A stretch of 64,000 nucleotides of DNA from NCBI GenBank assembly GCA_015179025.1, contig WHUX01000213.1, forward strand, positions 26,844 through 90,843, written 5' to 3'. Positions 30,801 to 44,072 of the stretch are shown one piece after another. Numbering within the stretch: the stretch's first letter is position 1; every line of letters starts with the position of its first letter. The translations under genes were made by a program, and so were the position numbers. The notes beneath the pieces were generated by a model. The model was not told the origin of the DNA, searched no databases, and worked only from the letters and a program-made list of their open reading frames with translations. Origin of the DNA: Terfezia claveryi (taxonomy: Eukaryota; Ascomycota; Pezizomycetes; Pezizales; Pezizaceae).

Positions 30801-33622
30801 TAGGAGCCCGAGCTACATCCTATGGATATGACCAGCGTACCATAAGTATGCTTTCAATATATGGAAAGATATTCTGGACTGCCCTCGATTCCTGCACGCC
30901 TTATGAAACGCAGGAATGTGCGTGGAGTACAAAAGGCTTACCTTGTATTCGAGTACTCACCAATCTGGAGGGCTGCTCAGCTGGTACATGTGCTCGGAAG
31001 TTGGAATTGAAATAGAAGCAAGTTCTTGATAAATGAGAATACAAGGCCTGTTTTTGTGTTTATGGATCTGAGGCTCGAGTCTAAAGGATAGTTTCCAAAG
31101 CCCTCTAATCTCACGACATTCGAGCCTCCTGTTACGCCCAAGTAAATCTCTTATTTGCGGTGGGCAGCCAGCATAAGAAGTTTGTATGCTAATGCCTTAT
31201 ATGTGTCAGTTGGAGTATGGTTTAGCAGTTCTCCTGGAAGAGTGGTCACAGGCTTCGATGTAACTATGTAAGTGAGGTTGACTCTTCACGGTGTCAACCA
31301 GACAGCGTAGAATCCAACATAAACCCAATGCCTTGAAGTGAAAATCATGTCCATAGCACGCCTATACATTCGAACTATACCAAGTATGTAGAGTGGAGCT
31401 ACCAATATGTCCTGGTGTCAGTGGTTGATCGAGCCCCCGAAAGAAGCGATCTCTCTCTCAGCCAGTGAGTTTGTTCCTCAAGCTACGACTACGTATACAC
31501 AGTGCTGCTGGGTTGTGCACGCCACCTGGATCGTCGGACTCAAGGCTCTCGCCAATCGCGTACCCCAGCTTCTTGGGTGACCGCTGCAATAGTCTGATTG
31601 GCACAACTGAACATTCAGATGAGACTGGGCCTGTGTTGCAGTTCCATATCAACCTCAAAAGGGGAGCAGTCCACATGCAGTAAGATTATCCGACCGTGTG
31701 GCTTGTCCTCCCAACGAAGGAAGAGGTTGTCCATCTGGTGCAACTTCCGCTACCTACCTACGTACGTTACTCCGCCTGCCTATGAGGCCGCTGTGCATCC
31801 CCTGCGCCAACAGCCACGTTTTCGTTTTCGACAGTGCATATATATGTATGCTCGAAGCCCCGGCACAAGTGCTACGTAGATAACTGGTGATGGAGGCCCA
31901 TCCAACACACAAGTGCGAGACTACTACTACAAGTGCACGCGGAACAAAAGCCATTAACCTTGGCTACCTAGGTACATACGTACTGCTGCTGCTGCTTGTA
32001 GGATACCCTCTGTAGGGTTGTGTTCCCTTTCCGGCCTTCCTTTGGGGCTAGTTTTTCATATGTAACTCTACTGAGACCGCCCCCGGTGCACCGACCTCAA
32101 CTGCCGTGGCCCAAGGCTGATGGTATACCCGTGCGTTGTCTGGGTCCTAGAGAGAGCTTCCTCTGGCACAAACCAAAATGATTCCAAAGATCCTGATGGT
32201 TTGGTAGGCATCGTGGCTCGCGATTTGGAAAGCTCCCGGATTGGCGCCAAGGACTATCGGAGGCTGGGGCCCTTAACACCGTGCAGTGGCAATAGCAAGC
32301 TTGTCAAAAGCTGAAGCTGATGATGATGAGCAGATTCCTTTTGGAGAACTGGCATTGGCTTTGGCCGAAAGCTGAAGATTCTGCTACCTACCTACGGGTA
32401 GAGCTGTTGAGTTCCATCGTTTGAATAAATTTTTTCTTTTTGTTTTTGTTTTTTTCATGAAACTTTAGGCAAACGGCGACAAAGTGCTACCTATTCAGCC
32501 ATCCCTTTTGGCTTTTGGCTTTTCCGGCTGGCATCCAGTTGCTGCTTCTGGATCATGGGACAAGGGTGACAAGTTTGGGTTGCATATCAAGCAAGTAAGG
32601 TATCACTCGAGTTGTTTGAGAAGGTTGATGCTTGTTGCCTCGTACAGGTAGGATAGGTATTAATATAAATAAATACTTGTAACCCATCAAAGCACAGAGA
32701 GCCATATTGAGCCGGGGGCGGGGGCAAATGCAGTCTCCACTATCGATAGATGGAAATATTTGCTGTGATTCGGAAGAAGCAATCCCGGGCCTGTTCTTGC
32801 CACAGGCTCCACGTTGAGCAGGATCACTCGGGCCCGCTTTTGGACGTGGCTTCTGGGAACGTTCGGCTCTACGCATCGTGTGACCGACTACCTACCTACC
32901 GGTACAGTACCTTACCTACAATACACTCGGCACGCGAAGTAGGCGCGACGGGCAGCTTTCAACATACATACGTCAGTGGCAGTTGGTCTAGGCAGACCTA
33001 AGGTTGTCCCGGGGCTTCGGATTATGCAGCCTGCTGCTCTATCACGGTTCAAATAATAATAAAGCCCAACGCAAGCCGTTCTGGCTGCATGCGCATGGGA
33101 GGGTACCTAAGTACATAATCTCCCTTTACGCTACATACAAATTAACAATAATGAACCTCCTGCCTAGGCCTCCCCCACACACACCTTTTTCCAACCCCCC
33201 TCCCCCCCCCCTTCTCCCCCCCCTTCCCTTCCTCCCCCAGTTGAACTCACTTCTGCGGCTTACCCACTGGCGACGCCTTAGCTTAATGCACACTCTGATC
33301 TCCCCAATCTCGACCTTTGTTCTATACTTTTCCCGAGGACCAGACTATTTAAAGATCTAAACCCCCCAGAGCCGGGCAGCTTTGCATTCACTCCTTCTCG
33401 AATCCTTTTGCGACGTCTAAACGATTTCTAGCAGGTCCAGGCTTTCATCGTCGTTCAATTCACTTGTGTGTTGAATTTCCAGTGTGTGAAACAATCACAG
33501 TCTGTGAAACCAATCCCCAACCCTACAAAGAGACCCGCATCTACCACCAACCCCTTATCTGGACACGATCACTACCATACATTACCCGTCTCTGTTTTCA
33601 TTTTCACTCGTGAAAGCTCAAA
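27823..33622. other. 5.8-kb stretch without recognisable genes
   Basis: Many short open frames occur on both strands, none with family motifs, coherent exon chains or transposon domains. TACC/GGTA words are frequent (TACCGGTA at 28367, 30475 and 32897; TACCTAGGTA near 31966). The last 300 bp hold long C runs (about 33198-33240) and should carry the SOK1-like promoter. It may be decayed repeat sequence, but I cannot show its origin. Confidence 0.45.
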
Positions 33623-35573
33623 ATGGCAGAGGGGAACCAAATGTGTCACAACCAAATCTTCCATACGCCTCTTCAAACTGGGGATACAGACTACGATGCC
33701 AGCAATGCTACCAAACCTATGGACCTCTCATCAGAAACTCAATCTAATCCCAACCGCGCTCCTGGCTCCACTTTTGAGGGCTATCAGACACCAACAACAG
33801 CTGGTACTGCCCGCAATTCACCCAAGAGGAAGCCTCAGTCAACGGAGGTGCTGGCGTTCCGCGATCGACCGAAAACAAAGAGAGCTAGGCACGAGGCTGA
33901 GGATTGTATAAGCCAGGCCCAAACTACGGATGCCCCCAAACTAACAGCAGTTGTGGATTCCCGGCCTGCTCAATCCATGACTAGGACAGCATCGACACAC
34001 AAAAGTTCACCCCTTCCCTCTCGAGTGCGACCCCGAGCCCATTCACTCCCAGCTAGGTTGGTTCGTCCAGATTGGCCAGCTCACCATTCCCCTGATCGCC
34101 ATTCCCAGCATGTCCCTCCAGTTAATCTGAAGACATTACGAGAACTCGAGCTTTCTGAGTTTTATCGAAATCCGAAGTTAAGACACGATGTAGTTTTTGA
34201 TTCTCAACTTCACTTTCGGCCAAATAATGACGGTACTCGGGGCATGAAAAAGAAGGTTGACTCTCATGGGTATTGGCAGCTAGTGTTAGTCGAGTTCGAG
34301 GTATTGCTAAATGCCTCCAAGAAGAAGGATTCCAGTGCACACACTCATGAGGGCCCTATGAAGATTCCAATTCTGCTAGTCACAATGAGAGATATCCTAC
34401 TTACATTGGTTCCACGAGCCGATAGAGAGGAGGTTGAATCGAGCTTAGATCCTGATTTGTTGATGCAACAATTGGAGCATGGAATTCTAGATTTGAAGCG
34501 GATGTCATTATGGCTGGCTCGGATCTTCAAGGCACACTGCGCTCCAATGCGTGATCAATGGGTTGATCTGATGGTATCGCAATTTGCTAGAGGAGTGGAT
34601 AAGGGCGACAATCGTGCTTTAATGGAAGGATGGAAGAGCATATTTGGTATTCTGGAGGCAATGAAACTTGTGAGTTACTACTCGTTCAGGTGTCCTAATC
34701 TACATATGGACAATTTCAGTGACTGACACTATTCGGCAGGATGTCGCGAACCACCAAATCCGGACACTTCGTCCTCATCTCATCTCTACTGCGGTGGTCT
34801 TTGAACAAAGTTATTTTCAAAGCCGAATAGACCAGGGACGGTTGGACACCCAGGAAGCAAGACAGTGGTATCACGACTATTTCTTAAAGTACAAAAAGCT
34901 CGGCGGAGCGAATGATCATGTGGATTGTTTCATGCAAGCAACTCTCGACATGGTAACACCATCCAAAGATTCGACATTCCCCTCGACCTTTGTCTTTGAT
35001 TATGAGAGGCTGGAATGTCTACGGGATGACATTCGGGAAGCAACATGCCTCCGTCTCTGCACCCTTTTATTCCGGCAACTAGCACTGGGTGTCAAGCGAG
35101 ACATTGAAGATAAGGATATTTCTAAGCTGATGGAAACAATTTCAGCAGTATTGGGTGAGGAAGGAGGATCTGAAAAATACGTCCAGCGTAGTGCAGACGT
35201 TGCATTGTCCATTGCCCATATTGCCTGTGGCAATACACTCCCCTCGGCATCCGTCATAAAAGTGGCGGAGAATTGGCTTGCGAAGCATCTCTTGATTGAC
35301 TCCACCATCTACAAAGCTACAGAGCTCAGAATCATTAAAGAGATTGTGGGTGCAATGCAGCAAACTGTCAAAAGCTGGTGTTCACCTGCATCATTCCCTA
35401 TCTCACAGGTGGCGGAAATGACCGGGAACTCTGTGAATGTTAAATCTGTCGCACAGAGGCTTGCAAACATTGCCTATCTACACTGGCAGGTTTTTGGCCG
35501 ACTTGTCTATATGCCTGATCCCTTAATGGAACAGAAATGGGGATCAGCCTTGCCATTGGCAATAAGGAGATGA
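33623..35573 (+). CDS. SOK1: TCP11-domain protein, Sok1-like
   Basis: Two exons: 33623-34669 and 34740-35573, 626 aa. The 70-bp intron has donor GTGAGT, a CTGAC branch and a GGCAG acceptor, and joins in phase 0. The first 165 residues are low-complexity with Pro, Ser and basic patches (KRKPQS, KTKRARHEAE), probably a disordered, nuclear-type region. From about residue 170, ELELSEFYRNPKLRHDVVFD and SQLHFRPNNDG open the TCP11 domain. The helical body follows: YWQLVLVEFEVLL, PILLVTMRDILLTLVP, MSLWLARIFKAHCAPMRDQW, DYERLECLRDDIREATCLRL. It runs to the C-terminus (WQVFGRLVYMPDPLMEQKWG). Yeast Sok1 is a high-copy suppressor of loss of protein kinase A activity, and animal TCP11 affects cAMP signalling in sperm. 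The symbol is assigned by domain only. Confidence 0.86.
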
Positions 35574-37544
35574 TCTGGGCCGGGGACAGGCTAACGTCCT
35601 CGTAATATATGTGATTTTCTTCTCAATTTCAAGTAATGATGTTCATGATTTTCTGGGGGGCGCATCGCGTAGAGTTTATCCTGTTTATCCTTTTTATCCT
35701 TTTCAATTTACCATTTAACGTTTCTTAATACTCCTCATACCCATTTTCTTTCAATTATAGACTTTCCATGCTTTTGTTTTACCTTTCTGTTTTGGCGGAG
35801 CTGGGGCTGCATTCCATGAATTGATGTGTTTACGGGCGTATGCTTTTTTGGGTTTTGGGGTTGTAATAGGTTCTGGGATTTTTTGGGCGGCAACACTACA
35901 GAAATTCCTTGAGGTGGAAAGGGAGTGAGCAGACTGGAACTGAAGGGGAAATTTATTGATAGTATTGGACACTGGGCGGAATATCAGTCTTGCTTTTTGG
36001 GTGGATTGGACTCTCTTGGGTTTTACATTATTTTGATCATGCGAGAATATATCCTTTTTTTGTTTTGCCTTGACGTTCCTAATCACATTGAACTTTTGAT
36101 TCGGTTGGTTTTATATATCCCTGGGAGTGCGTTTAGAGTATAGGGACTTGTAGTTGTTGGCTTAACCTCAGCTTGCTAGAGAGCAACTCAGAGATCTGGA
36201 ATTTGACACATCTTAAATTAGGAAGGATTTCATTAATTCTCCGCTCCGAGTTGGTAAAATTTCTCGAACCCGGATCCTTGCCTGCAGTACGGTAGGTTGT
36301 AACGTAACTTGTGGGGCAGGGCTACTTTGAAAAACAAAACATTCATAATCTATGAGCTGAAAAGTAAGTACTGCTAGGGGAGAGGGGCCCAATGTGCCAC
36401 TGTCCGACGAAACTCACAACTGGGACGCGGGAGGCTCTCCCATTCATAGGATAAAACGGCACCCAAGCTAGTAATGTGCGTCTGTACTTTACTTTTCTAC
36501 GCCGCGATGCTAAGGCAGGTGATGTTGTTGGTCTACGTATTGACTCGTCATTTGGTGAACAACAGTCGTGCACCAGCGGCTATAGGCCAGTCGATCGCAT
36601 GCCCTTGGATTTCATGATCAGCGGTAAATCCTGTTCTTTTACGTTGGGTGTTGGAGCCTATTGTTGTGGGAATGGAAATAGGTGATTCCGGACGATGATA
36701 CGCCCTGTTGGGTTTCAAATTTTACTTATTTTTCAACGTAACGGCAAAGTCGGCAGCCTGCTGCGCCGCGGGCGAATGTTAGAAGGCAACAAGACGGAAG
36801 TTGAACTCTTTTTTTTTTTTTTTTTTGCCTATGACTGAAGGGAAGGGCGGGGGCTTTGATCATGGATATGCCTACGATCGAAATATATCTACTTACAAGG
36901 GATATATATTTTTTTCAAGGTCCGCAGAAACTTTTTTGCTCCTTCAAAAGGTTTTTTTATTATTTTTTATTTTTGTTTTTATTTTCATATCACGTGTTGC
37001 CATGCAAGTGCTGCCTAAGAAGTTTGGAAAAGACCGGCAGGTTTCGGCCCATGGCGGCTGCCACGACATTGACGGACGGCCTTGATACCGGCCTAGGTAC
37101 ATAACCTGTGACCACTCCTCTGCGGAATGTGTTCGATTTCCAAATATTCCTGTGCCGTGATAGTCTGGTTGGCACAGCTGTGGCCAGCAGTAGCCAGTGT
37201 ACAGTAATATGCGCGGGACCGACACAGGCTTAGGGTGCCCGGACTTTTTACTGTGGAACCACAAAGGTGAAAAAAAAAAAAATAAATAAGATAGCATGAC
37301 TCTTACCTTCTCACCATATTATCTAGACTGCTACGTATGTTATTGTTGGGGGGGCGGGGGGAAGGGGGACGCAAGGGGGCCGGCAACTCCAGTACAGTAC
37401 TATCTATCATATCAACCCATACCTTTAAGAAAAAAAATAAATAAAAAAAATAAAAATAAAAAGCCAAATCTAAAGTTTTTGAGAAATGGGATCGGCCAAA
37501 TATCAACGATGGTTGTCTTGGACGATTGCGGTGGGTAAGTTGAT

Positions 37545-37578
37545 GGTGGTGGTGGTGGTGGTAGTTGTGGTGGTGGTC
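37545..37578 (+). repeat. GGT microsatellite
   Basis: About eleven GGT triplets with one GTT interruption, in non-coding sequence. Confidence 0.85.
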
Positions 37579-38996
37579 CCAGCACAAGGACGGCGAATAA
37601 ATGAAAAAAAGAACAAAGGACAAAGGCCTCATGTCTATCTATTATTTACTTGTTTTTGCCCCCTTTTGGATTTTTCCTTTTTTTTCCCCCTAAGCCCTCG
37701 CTCGCTGGCTCTGCTGATTGCTGCTGCTGCTGCTGCTAATATATTTATATTCAGTAGTTTACCACGAGCCAGGACCACGGCAAATATTAATTTTGGGGGA
37801 GGGGGGGAAGGGAAGGGGAATTGCGAGACAACGAACCATTTCTGAATGATTCTGGAAAAGTTTCAATATATATTGATTGATTGTGCATAATATGCTCAAC
37901 CCCCAAACAAAACTGGGGGTTGCTATATCAGCTCAGTAATGACATCGCCTCACATTCCCCAGTAACCCCCCCTCCCTCAATTCAGGAATTCCTAGCTTTT
38001 GAGATCAGAAATTGATCTGCTGCCGTCACGTCATAGCAGCGTCGTTCGTCGTCGTATCCGCCCTTTGAAATTTCTTTTAGAAAACAAATCTTGAATTTAA
38101 AACCTCCCCCACCTCTTCCCTCCGGTGCGCGGGCTTTTTATCTCCAGGCTTGCATATGATATATCCTTATATGCATACCTGCATTATCACATGCCCGAGG
38201 TAACAGCCAGTGAACTTGAATTTCCCACTTTTCAAACACACCCCTAAATTTAGTCTTTGCTTTTTTGGCCTCTTACCACCAAGTTCTCTAGCTTTGACAA
38301 TCTTAAATTAACTGTTATGTTCTTCTTCGTGATATATCTTATAGTTAATATGAGGGTAACTATGCCCCAACTGGGCTTTATGCAGAATTTTAAAGTGGGG
38401 GGGGGGGAAGGAGGGCGCATAAAAGCAGCGTGTTGGTTGGGTGGTATGTGTGTGGGGGGTTGGTTAAACATTGGTATTCAAAAGTCAACATTTTTCTAAA
38501 CCATTTATTTTTAAAAAAAAAATTTAAAAAAAAGCTTAATTGCATTTTTACCATGTAAACGAACAGAACTGAAAAAAAAAAAAATGAAAAAAAAAAAAAA
38601 AAAAGTTATTAATTTCAGTAGTAACTCACTGAAATAGTTTATTTTTTCTTTAAAAAAATCCTAATATAGCGGCTACCAGCGCCGTTAATTTTATTTATTT
38701 TTCATTTTCAACTTTCCTTGTTGGGGGGTTGGTCACGTGTCGCACCTCACAAGGCTAGGCAGTAAAACCTACCTAATAGGGCCCCGTCTCGTCCCCTAAG
38801 CCCCGACCCGTTGGTTTTGGGGAAATGGCGTAAGAAGAAGCCCGCGCATAAGTAGGTAAAACAACTTTGTTGTTCTATGGTTGTTGGGACCGGCGGGACG
38901 GGTGCCCGCATCATTATTGTACAGAAGTAAGGTAGGCGGTGGTGTGAGTTGCATGTGATGGATGAACAAAATAACAACGGAGAACAGAGAACGGAG

Positions 38997-39045
38997 AATG
39001 GGGATGGGGTATGGGGTACGGGGTACGGGGTGGGTAGTGTAGGGT
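38997..39045 (+). repeat. G-rich direct repeats (GGGGTAC/GGGGTAT)
   Basis: Successive GGGGAT, GGGGTAT, GGGGTAC, GGGGTAC and GGGGT units in a row, then GGGTAG. They give at least five G4/G3 runs within 50 bp, enough for a G-quadruplex on the + strand. Confidence 0.75.
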
Positions 39046-42000
39046 AGGTGCTGATCGCTAGAATGGCTTATGGAGATACAAGTGGTAATTAAAGCTTTTT
39101 TTGTTTATATCATGCTAGCCCTAGGCCTGTGATACTGAGAGAGGGAGGCTCGGAGGTTTCAGATGTGAGTTCGATTTTTTTTCTTTTTCTTTTTTTTTTT
39201 TGGGGGGGGTGTCGATAGCGAATCAATATCTACAGTACTACTTACTGTACATGAAAGTGTAATCTTACCTTCTGGGGGTACCGGTAGATGAGACAGTAAC
39301 ACGGGTTGGTAATATCATACTCGGCAGAGAGTACATATAGCCCAATCTTATGTAAGTTCTAGAACCTCCAACGCAATCAGCTGAGAATATCAAACTAGAG
39401 TATAATAATAATAATATTCGAATATTAATATCTATATTTTTATATTTTTGTGTTCCATAACCCTATTCTTATTCAAAATGTGATGTTAGACAGAACATGG
39501 CCATCATGGAAAAAATCAAACTATTCAATTCAATGCGGCGGGCGGAGCCAACCCGTTGGAACGGAAGAAGAGCCCGGTGGGCTGGGGGGGAGATCGCTGC
39601 GAATCGTAGGCTACCGTTTTTTTAAAAAAAAAAAAATCTTGAGGCTTCCTCCCTTCCTTTTGCCCTTTAATTCTCTAAACATCCCCCCCCGCCATCCAAA
39701 CTTTTTCGTCAAAAAATGCAAAGTGTTGATCCTTGCGCGCGACGTCTGCCTCCAGTTGAAGGGAGCTGCAAAACCTCGTGATGCATGTAATACTCCTGGA
39801 ATAGCTCCATTTCAACAAGGTTAGCCCTTTCCATTTTTCTTTCCCCCCTTCCTGGAAAGTTTTTCATGAATTACATAACCGGTAGTAGTTGAAAACTCTC
39901 GAACCTTGTTGGGCAAGTTAGCCAAATTCGAGCGTGAGCAGGAGACCTAGTCACTTGAAAATCTTTTCGCAAATTTATTGAATTGGGGTTTTGTGGAGGA
40001 GGGGGGGGCCCGGTGGGGACTAAAAGCATGTGAATGTTGTTTTGAAGCAAAATAACTTAAAAAATTATAGTTAGAAAAAAAATTCCGACCCGGAACTACG
40101 GTTGATATCAAAACAGAACTAAGTTAGGTACAGTACCGGTAAGATATCGCATATTGAAAACGAAGCTGAGGTTAGGATTTTGCCCACGGAGAGCTTCCAA
40201 GTCTTACATTTGCGAAATCGCATATATATTATATTTGTAAGGTCTTAAAAAAAAAAAAAAGTTTAAACTCAAACATTAGTTTTCGAGAAAAGTCTCTGTG
40301 TCTGTTGCACTACATTGAGACCAGTTTTTGAGACATCCGGGGGAAGAGGGGGGGGGGGGGGCAGGCACGAGAACTACATGCGGGGAAAGTCAAGTTTATT
40401 TCGATTTTGAAGTTTTGTTTTTTTATTTATATATATATATTTTTGCATATAAAAGTGGCCAAAAAAAAAATAAATAAAATAAAATAATTTCGTTTTAGCC
40501 TTGTAACATTACCTTATGAATATGTTTTTTTTTTTTAATTTTATATATTTTATTTATGAGAGTTGACTTTTGATCTTTTTCGAGCTGAAGGGAAAGTTTT
40601 TATTATAGAAGTATGTACTAATGTTATTTCGCCCATTCATCTCCCAACACCTCATTCAATACTGCCACATTGGGCAGTAACAAGGTGCTTCAGGTTTTAT
40701 ATTTTGGCGAGATTATATATTTGCTTTTACATTTTGTACATCCTACTTAACCTATCGTATTACAAGTCCCCCCCCAAAAAAAATATGTATTGTATACATA
40801 TTATCAATACTTTTCCCTCTTCAAGATACTAGTACAACCCCACCTCCTAAACCAAATCTCACGGAAAAAAAAAAAAAAAAAAAAAAAAAATAGCTGAATA
40901 TGAAATTCTTATATGTGGTCATATAGTTGGATATGGTTGTCAGTTGACATACTGTAGATGCGATTGTGTTGAGATATCTAGCTTACCTCTACTCGACCTT
41001 ACCTACCAACCCCCCCCTCAGAATTCATAGAAAAAGGAGACAACTGACACAAAAACACTAAACAATGCACCAAACTATATCATATTATACCAACAAAGCA
41101 ATTATATACAGCCAACAAAACAATCATTAAAAACCTTTCGAACATTCCGAATCAACCCCCCTAGTCTATATTAAATTGCCGCCGCCCCCCCCCCTCCCAA
41201 AATACAAAAAAGCAAAACAAACTAGCATTAGCGAGCACGTTACCGTAATTTGGGCCCCTCGAACCTGGAAATTGGGGGGGGAGGGGTTATGGTACCATAG
41301 ACATTTGCCTCATGATCAACCCCTAGGTGCATGTACGTTCTGTACATACTCATGCACAAGGTAAAATAGTATGCATAGAAATCTCTATTTAGAATTCTCG
41401 ACCGTATGCGGAATATAGAGTTAGATTGTTCATTGGGGGGGTAACCTAGCTTGCGTAGGGGGTTTCTTGCTGGCAAACAAGCAATAAAGCAGCAAAAAAA
41501 GTATTCATTTGTGACGATAAGTTACCTTGCTTTGTTTAAAGCACTCAGTGGGGGGTCCGATGGCGAGGTATTAGGGGAATATGACGATTTTCAAGTTGTG
41601 CAGGAGTTAGTTAATGCAGGGTCTGCATCGCATGTAATGTACATGTATCTGTACAGTACTGTACGTATATGCCAAAGCATGCATCAGAATCTATCGTGCT
41701 TTCGTTGGCAAACAAAAAGATCCGAGGGAATAGTCCACGACGCCCCCCTCCCCCCCCAACCTCGCTTACTGAACATTGGGTAACAACATTAATGCCAGCG
41801 CCCTTCAGTTCAAAAGTTTACCTGGTCCGCAGTTTCGAGGCTCCTAGTTCGCCGTTGTGCTGAGACACTCTTCAAGATAATGCAGGGCTAACCATCCGTA
41901 GCTCCATACATGACTTTATCTGCGCAAATATTTAATCTCAGACTAGAACTTTTGCTAAACTCTTCAAAGGGACTTCTTTTATGCGTTACATAGGTAGGTT

Positions 42001-44072
42001 TATTTTCCCTGGTGCAAAGAATAGAAGGTCGCCTATCGCTGATCCCGCCGATCCACACCCAACCCCACACACGGCCCGAGTTGCAAACCGATCTATTCTC
42101 AAAACCCCCCCCCCTCTCCTTCCCCTCCCCCAAAGTAATGTTACTGTAGTTGAGTTTGCAATGTTATAAATGGAAAAAAAAAAGACCCTCTGGATGAGAG
42201 AGGGGCTGCCTGCCTGCCTGATTCTTTTTTTTTATTTTTTTATTTATATTTTTTTTTTTAATGCAACTTTTGGACTGCCGACACTAGCTGGGCCGATTTG
42301 AAATCTAAACTGTAAAGTAGCTGCGGGCTTCAAGTTTCGTTGACATGTTGGAAGTGAAATATGTGAGAAGCGGGGCGGGGGAATAAGAAGGAAAGAAAAC
42401 GTGGGGCGCCAGCTTCACGGTAGGAGTCCCGGCCGCCAGGGGGAGGGGGAGATAAACCATTCTGCCCCGCCGGCGGATTTGTATTGATAACAGCAGTTCG
42501 AATCAACAGCCTCCCTGCGTGGCAAAAGTCTGTGTGCGTGACCTAACTAACCCTGCATATGTTGTCTCTTGGGGCCCACCAGTTTTACTGGTATATGAAC
42601 GGGCAGAAACCCCCTAGGCCTGGTGTGGACTCAATCACATGTTACAAGAGACACTTAAGAAAAGCGGGGTACATTGGAACTATTTTATTCAGATGATTCA
42701 CTTACATACATAAAAGTGATGCGTTGGGGGGTTCATTTGTGAGAAAATCACGTGGGTGCTTTAAGTTAAGTTACCCTGAAATTAATCTAGCAATCCATAC
42801 GTACCAAAGAATCTCCTCCTCCAAGAAGATCCTCTACAAATGGAAGGCAATTCTCTTCTCCCTCCACCTTGCTACCTTCGCACCAGTACTAATCCCACCT
42901 CCCCCAACAGCTCGAAAAAAAGAAATAAAGAAAAGAGATAATGTACGCACATATCCCACACAAATAGAAGGGGTATCTGCTCTGGCTAATTCCCCCTCAT
43001 AATTAAATCACTCATGTACAAACTAGTATTCTAGGTATATTTCCAAGCAAATATACCCCCCAAAGAAGAAATATAAAAAAAGAAAAATAAAGAAGGAAAA
43101 AAAAAGAAGAAAAAAAGAAAAGAAAAGTAGGTAGGTACATATGTGCCTATACTTTTAAAAAAGAAAAAAACAGACCTTGACGCAATAGATATCTAAAGCC
43201 ACCTATGGTCCAAAAGGTTCCTACCTACTCAGCGGAATCAGGATTACATGCATGTTTCAACCCATCAGCATATTCTGTACTCTATTGTCCATTGACACAT
43301 AAGTCTCCAACTCTACTACGTTTATACTTACTCTAATATGGGCGTGACAGTTGAGGGTAATAGCTCTGGATCGGATTCTGCACGGCATGGATGCGAGTGA
43401 TATTGGATATTGGTATTGGGGGGGGAATAAGGATATATCAACTGCCACGGTTTTCGAGACTGGATATGTATCGATATACCCACAATGCCTGCTTAACTGT
43501 TACGAGTAAGGAAGCAATTGCCCCTTCCCCCTCCACCCAAACAAACAATCCCCATATCAATCCCGGCCAATAATACATCGGCCCAGCGATCCGGATCTTG
43601 ACATTTGGCGTTTCGCTTCGTATGCTGGTGCTGGGTTTCAAATCCCATGCAAGGTCGATCCCGGCCGCTTGGAGTTCGAAGCTTGTTTTGTATCAGATTT
43701 CAACGCTAGGTAACCGAGGGGAAAAGTCCCCTGCACTCCTCGAGTTCTATATTTATTTTCAGGTCCAACTAATTTAATTAGCGACTCAATAGATCACTCG
43801 CGCATCCGTATCCTACTATCCTAAATCCTGATAGAAAAATAAAAAGAACCAAAAGTGCAAAGAAATATGAGAGTATATGGGGGATCAAAGAAGTAAAATA
43901 TTTCGTTATTAAAATACCAGGACATTTCCCAACCTTTGCTTCCGTATAGAAAGAAGGTGCTAAACTAATATTGCCCCTGTATCATAGGTTCCCGATCGCC
44001 TTTGTTGCAATATATATTACATATAAGAGTAGAGATGAAAGTATAACAAACTTAAGGGAGTGTCCCCAGCCG

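Larger units (their letters stand above)
35574..44072. other. 8.5-kb AT-rich, homopolymer-rich gene desert
   Basis: No supported gene. It holds many A, T, G and C runs: T at 36811-36828, A near 37271-37281 and 38573-38603, a long A run at about 40866-40890, and G runs at 38397-38408 and 40350-40361. It also has a GGT microsatellite, G-rich direct repeats, and TACCGGTA at 39279 and 40134. A Lys-rich open frame at 35751-36086 (minus) could be a last exon but has no ATG. Confidence 0.5.

Noticed and set aside
35751..36086. Lys-rich open frame on the minus strand ending KGKTKAWKVYN
   Set aside because: The text looks protein-like, and could be a last exon, but there is no ATG start in frame, no upstream exon I could join and no family motif.
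43620..43680. tRNA-like T arm (GGGTTTCAAATCCC)
   Set aside because: No matching acceptor stem or A box upstream; I found no tRNA gene in the window.
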